64,000 nt of DNA from JANMCE01 sp963791625 (GTDB taxonomy: Bacteria; Actinomycetota; Acidimicrobiia; Acidimicrobiales; Ilumatobacteraceae). Of this stretch, positions 33,724 to 42,694 are shown piece by piece. Each line of letters starts with the position of its first letter. The first letter of the stretch is position 1. The stretch covers positions 744,001 to 808,000 of the forward strand of contig CAWBTA010000006.1 in assembly GCA_963791625.1 (NCBI GenBank), written 5' to 3'. The notes under the pieces are model-generated. The model was not told the DNA's origin and made no database searches. It worked only from the letters and a program-made list of their open reading frames with translations. A program made the position numbers and the translations under genes.

Positions 33724-35106
33724 ATGTTGCAGGCTGCCGCCATTTTCGACCTTGACCGCACCCTGCTCGCGGGTGCCAGCGCCTCGGTGTTTGCCAGCAC
33801 CATGCGTGCAGCGGGGCTGATGGGCCCGGCATTGCCCGGGGAGCGATTCGTTTCAAGCCTCTTCGAAACGTTTGGCGAAAGCCTGCCTCTCCTGGCGCTC
33901 ACGCGGCAGGCAGCTGGTCGGGCCAAGGGCCATTCGCAGGCCGAGACCCAGCGTGCCGCAAAGTCATCGGTGAAGGCGCTGGCCAAGCTGGTGCAGCCAT
34001 TCGTAGCCGGAGTGCTTAGCGATCACCGTACCCATGGTCGAAAGCTGGTGTTGGCCACCACGACGCCGTACGACCTCGTTGCACCCTTAGCTGCGCATCT
34101 CGGGTTTGATCACGTCATCGCCACCCGCTACCGGGTGAACGGCGACGGTACCTACGACGGGACAATCGACGGACACTTCGTGTGGTCTACGGGCAAGCGT
34201 GACGCCGTGAAGGAGTGGGCTGACGGCGCCGGTGTCGATCTGCGGGAGAGCTGGTTCTACTCCGACAGCGTGTTCGACGCTCCGTTGATGATGGCGGTCG
34301 GTCACCCGGTTGTGGTGAACCCGGACCCGCGCATGGTCATCCTGGCCGCGGCGCGCCGGTGGCCCACCCTGCACCTCGACGTGCCGCCGGGCGTACCGAA
34401 GTTCCCCGTGGTCGGGGTGGAGCCGCAGCAGGTCGCGCTCGCGCTGTGTCGTCCGGAGTTGATGCCGTTCGTCCGCTTCGACATCGCCGGGGTCGGCAAC
34501 ATCCCCGCCGAGGGCCCCGCCATCATCATTGCCAATCACCGCAGCTATTTCGATGTCTCCGCGCTGGCGATGACCTTGGCCCCCACTGGTCGCAGCGTCC
34601 GCTTTCTCGGAAAGAAGGAAGTGTTCGACGCACCCGTTGTGGGATCCGTGGCGCGAGCGATGGGCGGCATCCGGGTGGAACGGGGGACCGGTTCCGACGC
34701 CCCGCTGCGTGCGGCACAAGAAGCGCTCGACGCCGGTGAACTTGTGGCCATAATGCCGCAGGGAACCATCCCTCGGGCCGAAGCGTTCTTCTCGCCGGAG
34801 CTGAAGTTCCGATGGGGCGCAAGTCGGCTGGCCGCGCTCACCAAGGCCCCTGTCATCCCGATAGGTCTGTGGGGGACCGAGCAGGTCTGGCCCCGGAAGA
34901 GCAGGGTGCCATTGGTGTGGAACGTGATCAATCCGCCAACGGTGCGGGTGCGGGTGGGTGAGCCGGTGCCGCTGCGATATCGCAGCGAGGACGCCGACAC
35001 GAAACGCATGGCCCAAGCCGTCCGTGCCCTTCTGCCCAGCGTTGCTCGTGAGCCCTACACACCAACGGCTGAGGAACTTGCTCGATCCATGCCACCCGGT
35101 AAATAG
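33724..35106 (+). CDS. HAD-IB phosphatase fused to 1-acylglycerol-3-phosphate acyltransferase
   Basis: Residues 1-210 form a HAD-IB domain (AAIFDLDRTLLAG with Asp9 and Asp11; TTTPYDLVAPLAAHLGFD; WFYSDSVFDAPLM). Residues 250-440 form a PlsC domain with the HX4D motif NHRSYFD, GGIRVERGTG and IMPQGTIPR. Fusions of this kind are common in Actinobacteria and combine phosphatase and acyltransferase steps of phospholipid synthesis. It sits directly after the small RNA's terminator, so it probably has its own start site. Confidence 0.9.
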   Translation: MLQAAAIFDLDRTLLAGASASVFASTMRAAGLMGPALPGERFVSSLFETFGESLPLLALTRQAAGRAKGHSQAETQRAAKSSVKALAKLVQPFVAGVLSDHRTHGRKLVLATTTPYDLVAPLAAHLGFDHVIATRYRVNGDGTYDGTIDGHFVWSTGKRDAVKEWADGAGVDLRESWFYSDSVFDAPLMMAVGHPVVVNPDPRMVILAAARRWPTLHLDVPPGVPKFPVVGVEPQQVALALCRPELMPFVRFDIAGVGNIPAEGPAIIIANHRSYFDVSALAMTLAPTGRSVRFLGKKEVFDAPVVGSVARAMGGIRVERGTGSDAPLRAAQEALDAGELVAIMPQGTIPRAEAFFSPELKFRWGASRLAALTKAPVIPIGLWGTEQVWPRKSRVPLVWNVINPPTVRVRVGEPVPLRYRSEDADTKRMAQAVRALLPSVAREPYTPTAEELARSMPPGK

Positions 35107-35229
35107 GTGTCGGCTCTATAGCTGATTGGGCGACCGCACCGACGACAACCGCTGTGTCCTATTCTTTCGGTGCGGGCGGTCAGGGACATTCTGGTGAAGT
35201 CTGCCTACGTTCGGAGCGATGAGGGTCTG

Positions 35230-37626
35230 ATGATGATCGGTGGATGGTCAAGCTCGGGCAGAGCACTGCGGCTGATCGAATGCTGGCGTGACCCAGCGGC
35301 GTCATCGGAAACCGCAGCCGCATACCTGCGCCGCCAACACCGCGCCATCATGAAGCCACTTGCCCTCGGCAGTGCAGCCAGCTTCTCTCTTTGTTCGGTC
35401 GCTCCGTTCGTGTTCTGGTCGCGTGGCGATCACGCAGTCCTGCTGCTTCTCACGTTGCCATTGCTCGCCGTTCAGGTCTTCAACATTGTCTATGGCATGC
35501 GCTTTGTCACAGATGAGAGGGCGGAGGCGGTGACCGGCCGGATGGTTCGCATAATCGCCGCGGTACTCACGGGTTCGGCACTGTTACACGGCGTCCTCGC
35601 CATCTACGCCGTCAACCTCACCGATGGGCTTGAGCGGATGTGCATCGTGGCCATCATTGCGGCGTTCATCGCGACCGGCAGCTGGATGTTCGCGTATCTT
35701 CCTGCCGCGGGATTCGCATGGACCCTCACCCTGTGCACTGTCGTTGGGGTCGGTCAGCCGATTGTTTCCGGCCGCGGCTTCTTGGCGATCTCCGTGCTGC
35801 TCGTGTTCTTTGGCGTGGTGCTGCTTGCGTCCATTCTGGTGACTTCACGCACATTCGTGGTCAGCCTTATCGCAGAGACCAAGATTGAACAGCAGCGTCA
35901 CCTGGTCGGCTTGCTCTTGAAGGACTTCGAGGAGAACGCCAGCGACTGGCTGTGGGAGACCGATCGCGATGGCGGAGTGTCGCACGTCTCCAAGCGCCTG
36001 GCCGAAGTTGCTGGGGCTGCCGAGCTTGATCTGCTCGGTCAGTCCTTCATCGATGTGTTGAGCGGCTTGGTGCCGGACACCGATGGCGAACGTCGGCTGC
36101 TTCTGAACGAGTTGGCGTCGCAACTCCAGACGCGAGTGAGTTTCCGTGACGCTCTCGTGCCGGCGGTGGTCGGTGACGAAGAACGCTGGTTCTCGCTGAC
36201 GGCCAAGCCGCTGTTGGATTCGGTAGGAGCGTTTTCGGGCTGGCGCGGTGTCGGTTCCGACATCACCGTCGCCCATCTTCGTGAACGCGAGATGGAGCGT
36301 TTGGCGAACCTCGATTCCCTTACCGGGCTGGCCAATCGACACCACTTCAACCAGCATCTTGCCTCGTACTTTGCGAGCGTTGATGGCGCCATTACGCCTT
36401 GCACGTTATTTCTGTTCGACCTCGACAACTTCAAGTCGGTGAACGACTCCCTCGGTCATGCGGCTGGTGACCAGGTGCTCACGAAAGTCGCCCGACGGCT
36501 GTCCCGACGGATCGACGATGGCCATCTGCTGGCTCGCCTGGGAGGAGATGAGTTTGCGCTGGTCATTCCGGGTGGGATGACCCGTGACGAGGCCGAACGA
36601 TACGGAGAACAACTGCGTAAGGCGCTCTTGCACCCCACAATGATCGAGGGTCGCCGCATCGAGGTGCACACCAGCATCGGCGTCAGCACTGCTCCGGTGG
36701 ATGCGGGCAGCGCTGACGCACTGCTCCGGGCGGCAGACATGGCGCTCTACGAAGCGAAGGACAGTGGGCGGCGGATGTTGTGTTTCTTCGACGCCTCTCT
36801 GGAAGTCGCCGCTCGCTACCGCATCGACATGCTCAGTGATCTCAAGGGAGCGTTGCGCCGCAACGAATTCGTGCTCCACTATCAGCCGCAGATTGCACTC
36901 GATAGCGGCCGTCTGAACGGGTTCGAGGCGCTCTTGCGGTGGGAACATCCGACGAAGGGCCGCGTGGCTCCGAACGAGTTCATCCCCATCGCGGAGGAGA
37001 GCGGTCTCATCGTGGAGATCGGAGCGTGGATTTTGCGGAAGGCGTGCACCGATGCTGCGTCATGGCCGTCGGATCTGACCGTGGCGGTGAACGTTTCGGC
37101 GCGACAGTTCGACGACGGTGATGTGCTTCCGTCCGTCACCCGGGCCTTGGCGAACAGCGGTCTCGCCCATCATCGATTGGAAATTGAGCTAACGGAATCC
37201 ACCCTGATGCGGAACCGGCATGCAGTCACGGCCGTGCTCAAGGTCCTCCGGGACAAGGGCATACGGATCGCACTCGATGACTTCGGCACCGGATACTCGT
37301 CGCTTGCCTACTTGCGTACATTCCCTCTCGATGTGCTGAAGATCGATCGATCGTTCATCACCACCCTTGACGCCTCGGACGATGTTGAAGGCAGAGCCAT
37401 CGTGACGTCCATCGTTCAACTGGCACAAGCGCTTCGGCTTGACACGGTGGCAGAAGGGATCGAGACCGACACGCAGCGAACGGTGCTTCGTGACATGGGC
37501 TGCTCCGAGGGCCAGGGATACCTCTGGGCGAAGCCGCTCGACGCCGAGCATCTCGGTGCGTATCTCAAGGACCGTCTCGAGGCGAACGAACGGCCCGCCG
37601 GTCAAAGTCCGATCGGTGCCCGATAG
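35230..37626 (+). CDS. PAS-GGDEF-EAL cyclic-di-GMP protein with membrane domain
   Basis: The roughly 798-aa protein starts with about six membrane helices, then a PAS domain (ENASDWLWETDRDGGVSHVS), GGDEF (NLDSLTGLANRHHFNQHL, ARLGGDEFALVIPG) and EAL (FEALLRWEHPTKG, VNVSARQF, LDDFGTGYSSLAYL, DTVAEGIETD). Both catalytic motifs are intact, so it could make and degrade c-di-GMP. The residues where an inhibitory RxxD site would sit read DDGH, so product feedback is probably absent. ATG 35230 follows GAGGGT; a GTG at 35170 is an alternative adding 20 residues. c-di-GMP may link it to the BldD-like regulator. Confidence 0.9.
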   Translation: MMIGGWSSSGRALRLIECWRDPAASSETAAAYLRRQHRAIMKPLALGSAASFSLCSVAPFVFWSRGDHAVLLLLTLPLLAVQVFNIVYGMRFVTDERAEAVTGRMVRIIAAVLTGSALLHGVLAIYAVNLTDGLERMCIVAIIAAFIATGSWMFAYLPAAGFAWTLTLCTVVGVGQPIVSGRGFLAISVLLVFFGVVLLASILVTSRTFVVSLIAETKIEQQRHLVGLLLKDFEENASDWLWETDRDGGVSHVSKRLAEVAGAAELDLLGQSFIDVLSGLVPDTDGERRLLLNELASQLQTRVSFRDALVPAVVGDEERWFSLTAKPLLDSVGAFSGWRGVGSDITVAHLREREMERLANLDSLTGLANRHHFNQHLASYFASVDGAITPCTLFLFDLDNFKSVNDSLGHAAGDQVLTKVARRLSRRIDDGHLLARLGGDEFALVIPGGMTRDEAERYGEQLRKALLHPTMIEGRRIEVHTSIGVSTAPVDAGSADALLRAADMALYEAKDSGRRMLCFFDASLEVAARYRIDMLSDLKGALRRNEFVLHYQPQIALDSGRLNGFEALLRWEHPTKGRVAPNEFIPIAEESGLIVEIGAWILRKACTDAASWPSDLTVAVNVSARQFDDGDVLPSVTRALANSGLAHHRLEIELTESTLMRNRHAVTAVLKVLRDKGIRIALDDFGTGYSSLAYLRTFPLDVLKIDRSFITTLDASDDVEGRAIVTSIVQLAQALRLDTVAEGIETDTQRTVLRDMGCSEGQGYLWAKPLDAEHLGAYLKDRLEANERPAGQSPIGAR

Positions 37627-37670
37627 GGAGTCTTCAGCGCGCCGGGGGCTGCATCTGATAGTCAATCGAC

Positions 37671-40600
37671 GTGTCCTTTTCCGCTCTCGACGTCTTCGGT
37701 CCCGCAACGTACCTGCAACCCCAGGCGGTCAGTATCAATCGCCTGCCAATGCACACACCGCGCTACGCGGCGGAACCGCTCAGCCTGAACGGCACGTGGA
37801 AGTTCGCCTATACCGAGTCGCCGTCTTCGATCACGACGAAGGACATCACCGGCTCGACGGCGAAGTGGGCCGACATCACGTTGCCGGGGCACTGGACCCT
37901 GCAGGGGTGGGACTATCCGCACTACACCAACGTGCAGATGCCGTACGGCGGTCGGCCGCCCGAGATCCCGGATCGCAACCCGACGGGTATCCATCGTCGC
38001 TCGTTCACCGTTCCGGCCGCATGGCGAGACAAGCGCATCGTGCTCAACGTCGGCAGCGCCGAGAGCGTGCTGTACGTGTGGGTGAATGGCGAAGCGGTGG
38101 GCTACGGCACCGACTGTCGGCTGGCCAACGAATTCGACATCACATCGTTCGTGACGGTCGGGTCGAACGACGTGGCGCTCGTCGTGGTCAAGTGGTCGGC
38201 ACAGAACTACGTGGAAGATCAGGATCACTGGTGGCTCGGTGGTATCGCCCGTGATGTTGTTGTGTACGCAACCAATCGGGTCCACGTGGCCGACGTGCAC
38301 GTCGATGCCGGCCTCTCTGACGATCTCGTCACCGGAGCGCTGCGGGTGCGCACCACCATCGGCTTCCACCGCTTTGAAGACATCAGCCGCGGTTGGAAGG
38401 TAACTGCTCAGTTGCAGACCCTTAGCGGCAAGAATATCGGTAAGGCCATGACCGACTCGGTGCCGGTTGACCTTGGTCCGTACCGCTACCCGGGTCATGT
38501 GGTCGACCTGTCGTGTGAGGTGCCAAAGGTTTCGGCGTGGTCGGCCGAGCATCCGCATCGCTACCAGCTGGTTGTATCGCTCGTGAATCCGGCGGGGAAG
38601 ACATCAGAACAGCTTGTCGAGACGATTGGCTTCAAGCGGGTCGAGATGGTGCCTGGGTCGATGCTGGTCAACGGCAAGCGGGTAATGATCCGCGGCGTCA
38701 ACCGGCACGATCATCATCCGAACAAGGGCAAGGCCGTCAGCGTGGAGGACATGCGGGCTGACCTCATCACCATGAAGCGCCACAACATCAATGCCGTCCG
38801 GTGCTCCCACTACCCGAACGATCCCCGTTTTTTGGACTTGTGTGATGAGTTGGGGCTGTATGTGGTTGATGAGGCGAACGTTGAGTCGCACGCGTTCCAG
38901 GCATCGCTGACGCAGGACCCGATCTGGTTGTCCACCATGGTGGAGCGCAGCGCTCGCATGGTGCAGCGGGACAAGAACCACGCCAGCATCATCATGTGGT
39001 CGCTCGGGAACGAGTCTGGTTACAGCGCAGCCCACGATGCCATGGCCGGTTGGATTCGCAATTACGACCCCAGCCGCCTGGTGCACTACGAGGGTGCCAT
39101 CATGCACACCTGGAACAGCAACACGGACAAAGGCGGTCACCTGGCTACCGATGTCATTTGCCCCATGTATCCGCAGATCGACCATATGGTTGCAGCTGCA
39201 ACCAATTCGCCGGATGATCGCCCGTGGATCCTGTGCGAGTACAGCCACGCAATGGGGAACTCCAACGGATCGCTTACCGACTACTGGGAAGCGTTCGAAA
39301 GGACGCCACGCTTACAGGGTGGATTCATCTGGGAATGGAAGGACCACGGTCTTCGCCAAGAACTTCCGTTCGGCGCGTGGCGTTACGCGTATGGTGGCCA
39401 GTTCGGCGACACGCCGCATGACGCCAACTTTGTCGCCGACGGCGTCGTCGGCCCGGACGGCACCCCGCACCCGGCCATCCGCGAAGTGGCGTGGGTTCAT
39501 CGCCCGGTGCGGGTGACGGCAGCGGGCAAGGGCAAGCTCCGTATCGAAAACCGCCAATGGTTCAGCGACCTCTCGTGGTTGAAGGCTTCGTGGGAGTTCC
39601 GCATCGATGGCGCCGTCGTGAAGAGGGGTCTGCTGAAACTGCCACCCATTCCGGCCGAGGGGAGCGGCGTCATCCCGATGCCGACGACGGTCGCTGCCGC
39701 ATTGGCCAAGCTCGGCAGCGTGTCTAGGTCTGCATCCATCGTGGTTCGTTTCGCCACCTGGAAGGACATGCCGTGGGCGTCGCAGGGCCACGAGGTTGCA
39801 TGGGACGAGATTGTGGTGGCGAAAGGCCCGAAGAAGCGCACCCTCGACGACGGTGGGCCGACCGTCGCGTGGCAGCAGATGGGTGACGCGTTCGTTGCGT
39901 CGGCCGGATCGACAAAGGCACGCATCCAGAATGGTCAGATGACCAGCGTTCGCTTCGGACCAACCGAGCTTCTCGCGGGAGCGATTCGGGCCGAGCTGTG
40001 GCGGGCCCCGACCGACAATGACGGCATCAAGCTGTGGGGTGGTCAAGATGAAAAGCCACTCGGCCAATGGCAGAAATGGGGTCTCGACCGACTGCAGCGC
40101 TCGTTGATCGCCAGTGAGATTCGCGATGACGGGGTGCGTAGCGTGTACGAGCTGCGCACCGATACCGGCGTTGCCGTGCACACTCAGATCGTTGCGATGG
40201 ACCACAGCGGCGCATTGGTACTCACCGAAACGATCATCGTGCCCCACCAGTGGCTCGACGTTCCTCGGGTAGGTGTGTCGTTTCTGGCTCGGCCGGATTT
40301 CACTGACGTATCTTGGGTCGGCTTGGGTCCCGATGAAAACGAGACCGACCGCCAAGGGGGTTCGGTCCTCGGCCAGTACCAGTCGACCCCTGACGAGTTG
40401 CCGTACCTGATGCCGCAGGACTTCGGCACGCGCACCGAGGTCAGCAAGCTGAGCCTCTTTCGCAAGGGTGCCGGCGTGCAGATCGACACCTCGGTCAACA
40501 TCGCGTTCTCGGCCACCCATCACACGTCTGCCGATCTCACCGAAGCCACTGATTGGACGAACCTGCGTCGCCGAGACGAACTCGTCGTGCACCTCGATGT

Positions 40601-40721
40601 GGCCAAGCGCGGCGTGGGCACCGGGTCCTGCGGACCAGACACGCTCGAGCGCTACCTGGTCGGACCGGGCCGCTACACCTGGCAGTGGCGCATCGCGCCG
40701 GTTCGTCCGCACGGTGGCTGA
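37671..40721 (+). CDS. lacZ: Beta-galactosidase, glycoside hydrolase family 2
   Basis: The GTG start at 37671 gives 1016 aa, close to E. coli LacZ. It has the jelly-roll domain (LSLNGTWKFAYTESPSSI, DYPHYTNVQMPYG), the TIM barrel with the acid/base Glu448 in WSLGNESGY and the nucleophile Glu523 in CEYSHAMGNSNG, and the C-terminal small-chain-like domains (FVADGVVGPDGTPHPAI, WRAPTDNDGIKLWG). No signal peptide is visible, so it acts inside the cell on imported beta-galactosides. No sugar transporter is adjacent. Confidence 0.95.
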   Translation: MSFSALDVFGPATYLQPQAVSINRLPMHTPRYAAEPLSLNGTWKFAYTESPSSITTKDITGSTAKWADITLPGHWTLQGWDYPHYTNVQMPYGGRPPEIPDRNPTGIHRRSFTVPAAWRDKRIVLNVGSAESVLYVWVNGEAVGYGTDCRLANEFDITSFVTVGSNDVALVVVKWSAQNYVEDQDHWWLGGIARDVVVYATNRVHVADVHVDAGLSDDLVTGALRVRTTIGFHRFEDISRGWKVTAQLQTLSGKNIGKAMTDSVPVDLGPYRYPGHVVDLSCEVPKVSAWSAEHPHRYQLVVSLVNPAGKTSEQLVETIGFKRVEMVPGSMLVNGKRVMIRGVNRHDHHPNKGKAVSVEDMRADLITMKRHNINAVRCSHYPNDPRFLDLCDELGLYVVDEANVESHAFQASLTQDPIWLSTMVERSARMVQRDKNHASIIMWSLGNESGYSAAHDAMAGWIRNYDPSRLVHYEGAIMHTWNSNTDKGGHLATDVICPMYPQIDHMVAAATNSPDDRPWILCEYSHAMGNSNGSLTDYWEAFERTPRLQGGFIWEWKDHGLRQELPFGAWRYAYGGQFGDTPHDANFVADGVVGPDGTPHPAIREVAWVHRPVRVTAAGKGKLRIENRQWFSDLSWLKASWEFRIDGAVVKRGLLKLPPIPAEGSGVIPMPTTVAAALAKLGSVSRSASIVVRFATWKDMPWASQGHEVAWDEIVVAKGPKKRTLDDGGPTVAWQQMGDAFVASAGSTKARIQNGQMTSVRFGPTELLAGAIRAELWRAPTDNDGIKLWGGQDEKPLGQWQKWGLDRLQRSLIASEIRDDGVRSVYELRTDTGVAVHTQIVAMDHSGALVLTETIIVPHQWLDVPRVGVSFLARPDFTDVSWVGLGPDENETDRQGGSVLGQYQSTPDELPYLMPQDFGTRTEVSKLSLFRKGAGVQIDTSVNIAFSATHHTSADLTEATDWTNLRRRDELVVHLDVAKRGVGTGSCGPDTLERYLVGPGRYTWQWRIAPVRPHGG

Positions 40722-40766
40722 CGGGTGTAGTCCATAGGGATCACATCGGGTTCGCGTCGGATTGTT

Positions 40767-40797
40767 ACAGACTGACTACGGAAATATGTCAGTCTGT
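40767..40797. promoter_or_regulatory. 10-bp inverted repeat directly before a secreted-protein gene
   Basis: ACAGACTGAC (40767-40776) and GTCAGTCTGT (40788-40797) are perfect inverted repeats with an 11-bp spacer, ending four bases before the ATG at 40802. No ribosome site is visible between them. It could be an operator or a translation-controlling hairpin. Confidence 0.6.
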
Positions 40798-40801
40798 TGT
40801 C

Positions 40802-42691
40802 ATGCAGTGGCAACGAACCCTTCGCTGGACCCGCCCTCGCGCTCTGTCCGTGGCCGCGTTTTCCCTGGTAGGGATGGTTTCCTTGCCATCCACAGCGCAC
40901 GCTTCGCCCCACGTCGTGCCCCCGTTGCGATTGCTCGACACTCGTGACGCCACCGGCGGTCACAAGGGACGGCTGGCCGCAGGGGAGACCTTCCAGATGG
41001 CCGTGACGGGAGTGGCCGATGTGCCGGGGAACGCGTCAGCCGTGGCACTCAACGTCACGGCGGTGAGCCCGGTTGGTGACGGCTTTCTGTCGGCTTGGCC
41101 GTGTGGTGGGCCCGAACCCACCACGTCCAACCTGAACTATGTCGGCGGGCAGATCGTGGCCAACAGCGTGATGGTTGGCGTTGGTACCAACGGTCGGGTC
41201 TGCCTGAAGTCGTCGGTCGCCACCGACGTACTCGCCGACGTGTCGGCCTGGTTCGACGGAACGTCACCGTTCGCCCCGCTGGCTCCGGACCGCTTGGTTG
41301 ATACTCGCAGTGGTGTCGGATTTGCCGCTCGCAAACTGAACGCCGGTGAGGTGCTCACGGTCCCGATCCGAGGCCAACGTGGCGTTGATGGTGACGCCGG
41401 TGCGGCTGTCGTCAATCTCACAGCCACCGCTCCCGAGGGCGTTGGTTTCCTCACCGCGTATCCGTGTGATCAAGTGGTCCCGACCAGCTCGAATCTGAAC
41501 TTTGATGGCGGCCGTACGGTGCCAAATGCGGTCGTGGCCACGCTCGCTGGGAACGGATCGATGTGTGTCACCACCAGCGTGGCCACTCATGTCTTGGTGG
41601 ATCTCATGGGTTGGATGCACGGCGGTGAATCAACGCCCGTGAAGCCGACGCGTCTCCTCGACACTCGCTCTGGCATTGGAGCCCCGCGGGGTTTCATGGC
41701 TGCGCCGATGTCGACGGCAGTGGTATCGGTCGCTGGTCAGGCTGGCGTGCCGGGTGGTACCGGTCTGGCCATTCTGAATGTGACCGCCACGGGAGCAACC
41801 GGCGATGGGTTTGCCACCGCCTATCCGTGTGACCGACCCGTGCCCAACACATCAACACTGAATATCGTGCGGGGCCGCAACGTTGCCAATCTCGCGGTTG
41901 TACCCGTCGCCAATGACGGCACGGTATGTATCTCCGCCCAGATCTACGGCAGCGGCTCCGTGCACCTGGTTGCCGATGTGATGGGCTGGCTCCCCGGACC
42001 TGCGCTGGCGGCAATTGCTCCGACCCGTTTCGCAACGCTGCCCCTGAGTGCTCCGTTGCCGTCTGGCGACCAGTGCGCAGCGAGGGTGCGGCGCGCACCG
42101 GAGAACAAGCGAATGAACACCGCCAAGAATGCTGTGCGCGGCAGCGATCACAACCTTGATGGACCCGCCCCGTTCGCTCGAGTGGACGGCAACTTCAGCG
42201 GCACAACCGATGAACTGTTGCAGTGGGTCTCATGCAAGTGGGGGCTCGACGAAGACATCGTGCGCGGCATCGTGGCCAAGGAATCGTGGTGGCGCGACAG
42301 TCAGCTCGGTGATCTCACTGGTGACAGTTCGGTGTGCGCCTATGGCCATTCCATTGGTTCTGACGGACAGGCCGGGGTGTGCCCGCAAAGCATCGGTCTA
42401 GCTCAGATCAACTACCAGTACTACAAGGATGGCTTTCCGGCCGCGGCCGAATCGAACGCATACCACCTTGACTACGCCTTGGCCGTGTGGCGCTCGTGTT
42501 ACGAGGGTGCCTACACATGGTTGAACAGCGTCGACAAGGGCGCCACCTACGGCGCTGGTGATGCATGGGGATGTGTCGGCTTTTGGAACGCCGGCCGTTG
42601 GCACACGACCAAGGGTGACGGCTACGTCGCTGAGGTCAAGGACTACATTGATCAGCGCATCTGGGAACAACCAAGATTCCAGGAGGCCTAA
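40802..42691 (+). CDS. Secreted lytic-transglycosylase-like protein with three surface repeats
   Basis: The 629-aa protein has a signal peptide (RALSVAAFSLVGMVSLPSTAHA). Three repeats of about 120 residues follow, each starting RLLDTR or RLVDTR and holding two cysteines (WPC or YPC, and a later VC). The C-terminal 200 residues include IVAKESWWRDSQ and SIGLAQINYQYY, the Glu and GLMQI-like motifs of GH23 soluble lytic transglycosylases. It should cleave peptidoglycan outside the cell, with the repeats as anchor or binding module. It is followed 3 bp later by a paralogue. Confidence 0.78.
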   Translation: MQWQRTLRWTRPRALSVAAFSLVGMVSLPSTAHASPHVVPPLRLLDTRDATGGHKGRLAAGETFQMAVTGVADVPGNASAVALNVTAVSPVGDGFLSAWPCGGPEPTTSNLNYVGGQIVANSVMVGVGTNGRVCLKSSVATDVLADVSAWFDGTSPFAPLAPDRLVDTRSGVGFAARKLNAGEVLTVPIRGQRGVDGDAGAAVVNLTATAPEGVGFLTAYPCDQVVPTSSNLNFDGGRTVPNAVVATLAGNGSMCVTTSVATHVLVDLMGWMHGGESTPVKPTRLLDTRSGIGAPRGFMAAPMSTAVVSVAGQAGVPGGTGLAILNVTATGATGDGFATAYPCDRPVPNTSTLNIVRGRNVANLAVVPVANDGTVCISAQIYGSGSVHLVADVMGWLPGPALAAIAPTRFATLPLSAPLPSGDQCAARVRRAPENKRMNTAKNAVRGSDHNLDGPAPFARVDGNFSGTTDELLQWVSCKWGLDEDIVRGIVAKESWWRDSQLGDLTGDSSVCAYGHSIGSDGQAGVCPQSIGLAQINYQYYKDGFPAAAESNAYHLDYALAVWRSCYEGAYTWLNSVDKGATYGAGDAWGCVGFWNAGRWHTTKGDGYVAEVKDYIDQRIWEQPRFQEA

Positions 42692-42694
42692 GCG

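Noticed and set aside
39312..40712. 466-codon minus-strand frame opposite lacZ
   Set aside because: Shadow of lacZ; low-complexity Arg-rich sequence with no conserved motif.
40553..40801. Extension of the first transglycosylase-like protein upstream into lacZ
   Set aside because: It would overlap the conserved lacZ end by more than 160 bases, and a perfect signal peptide begins at ATG 40802.
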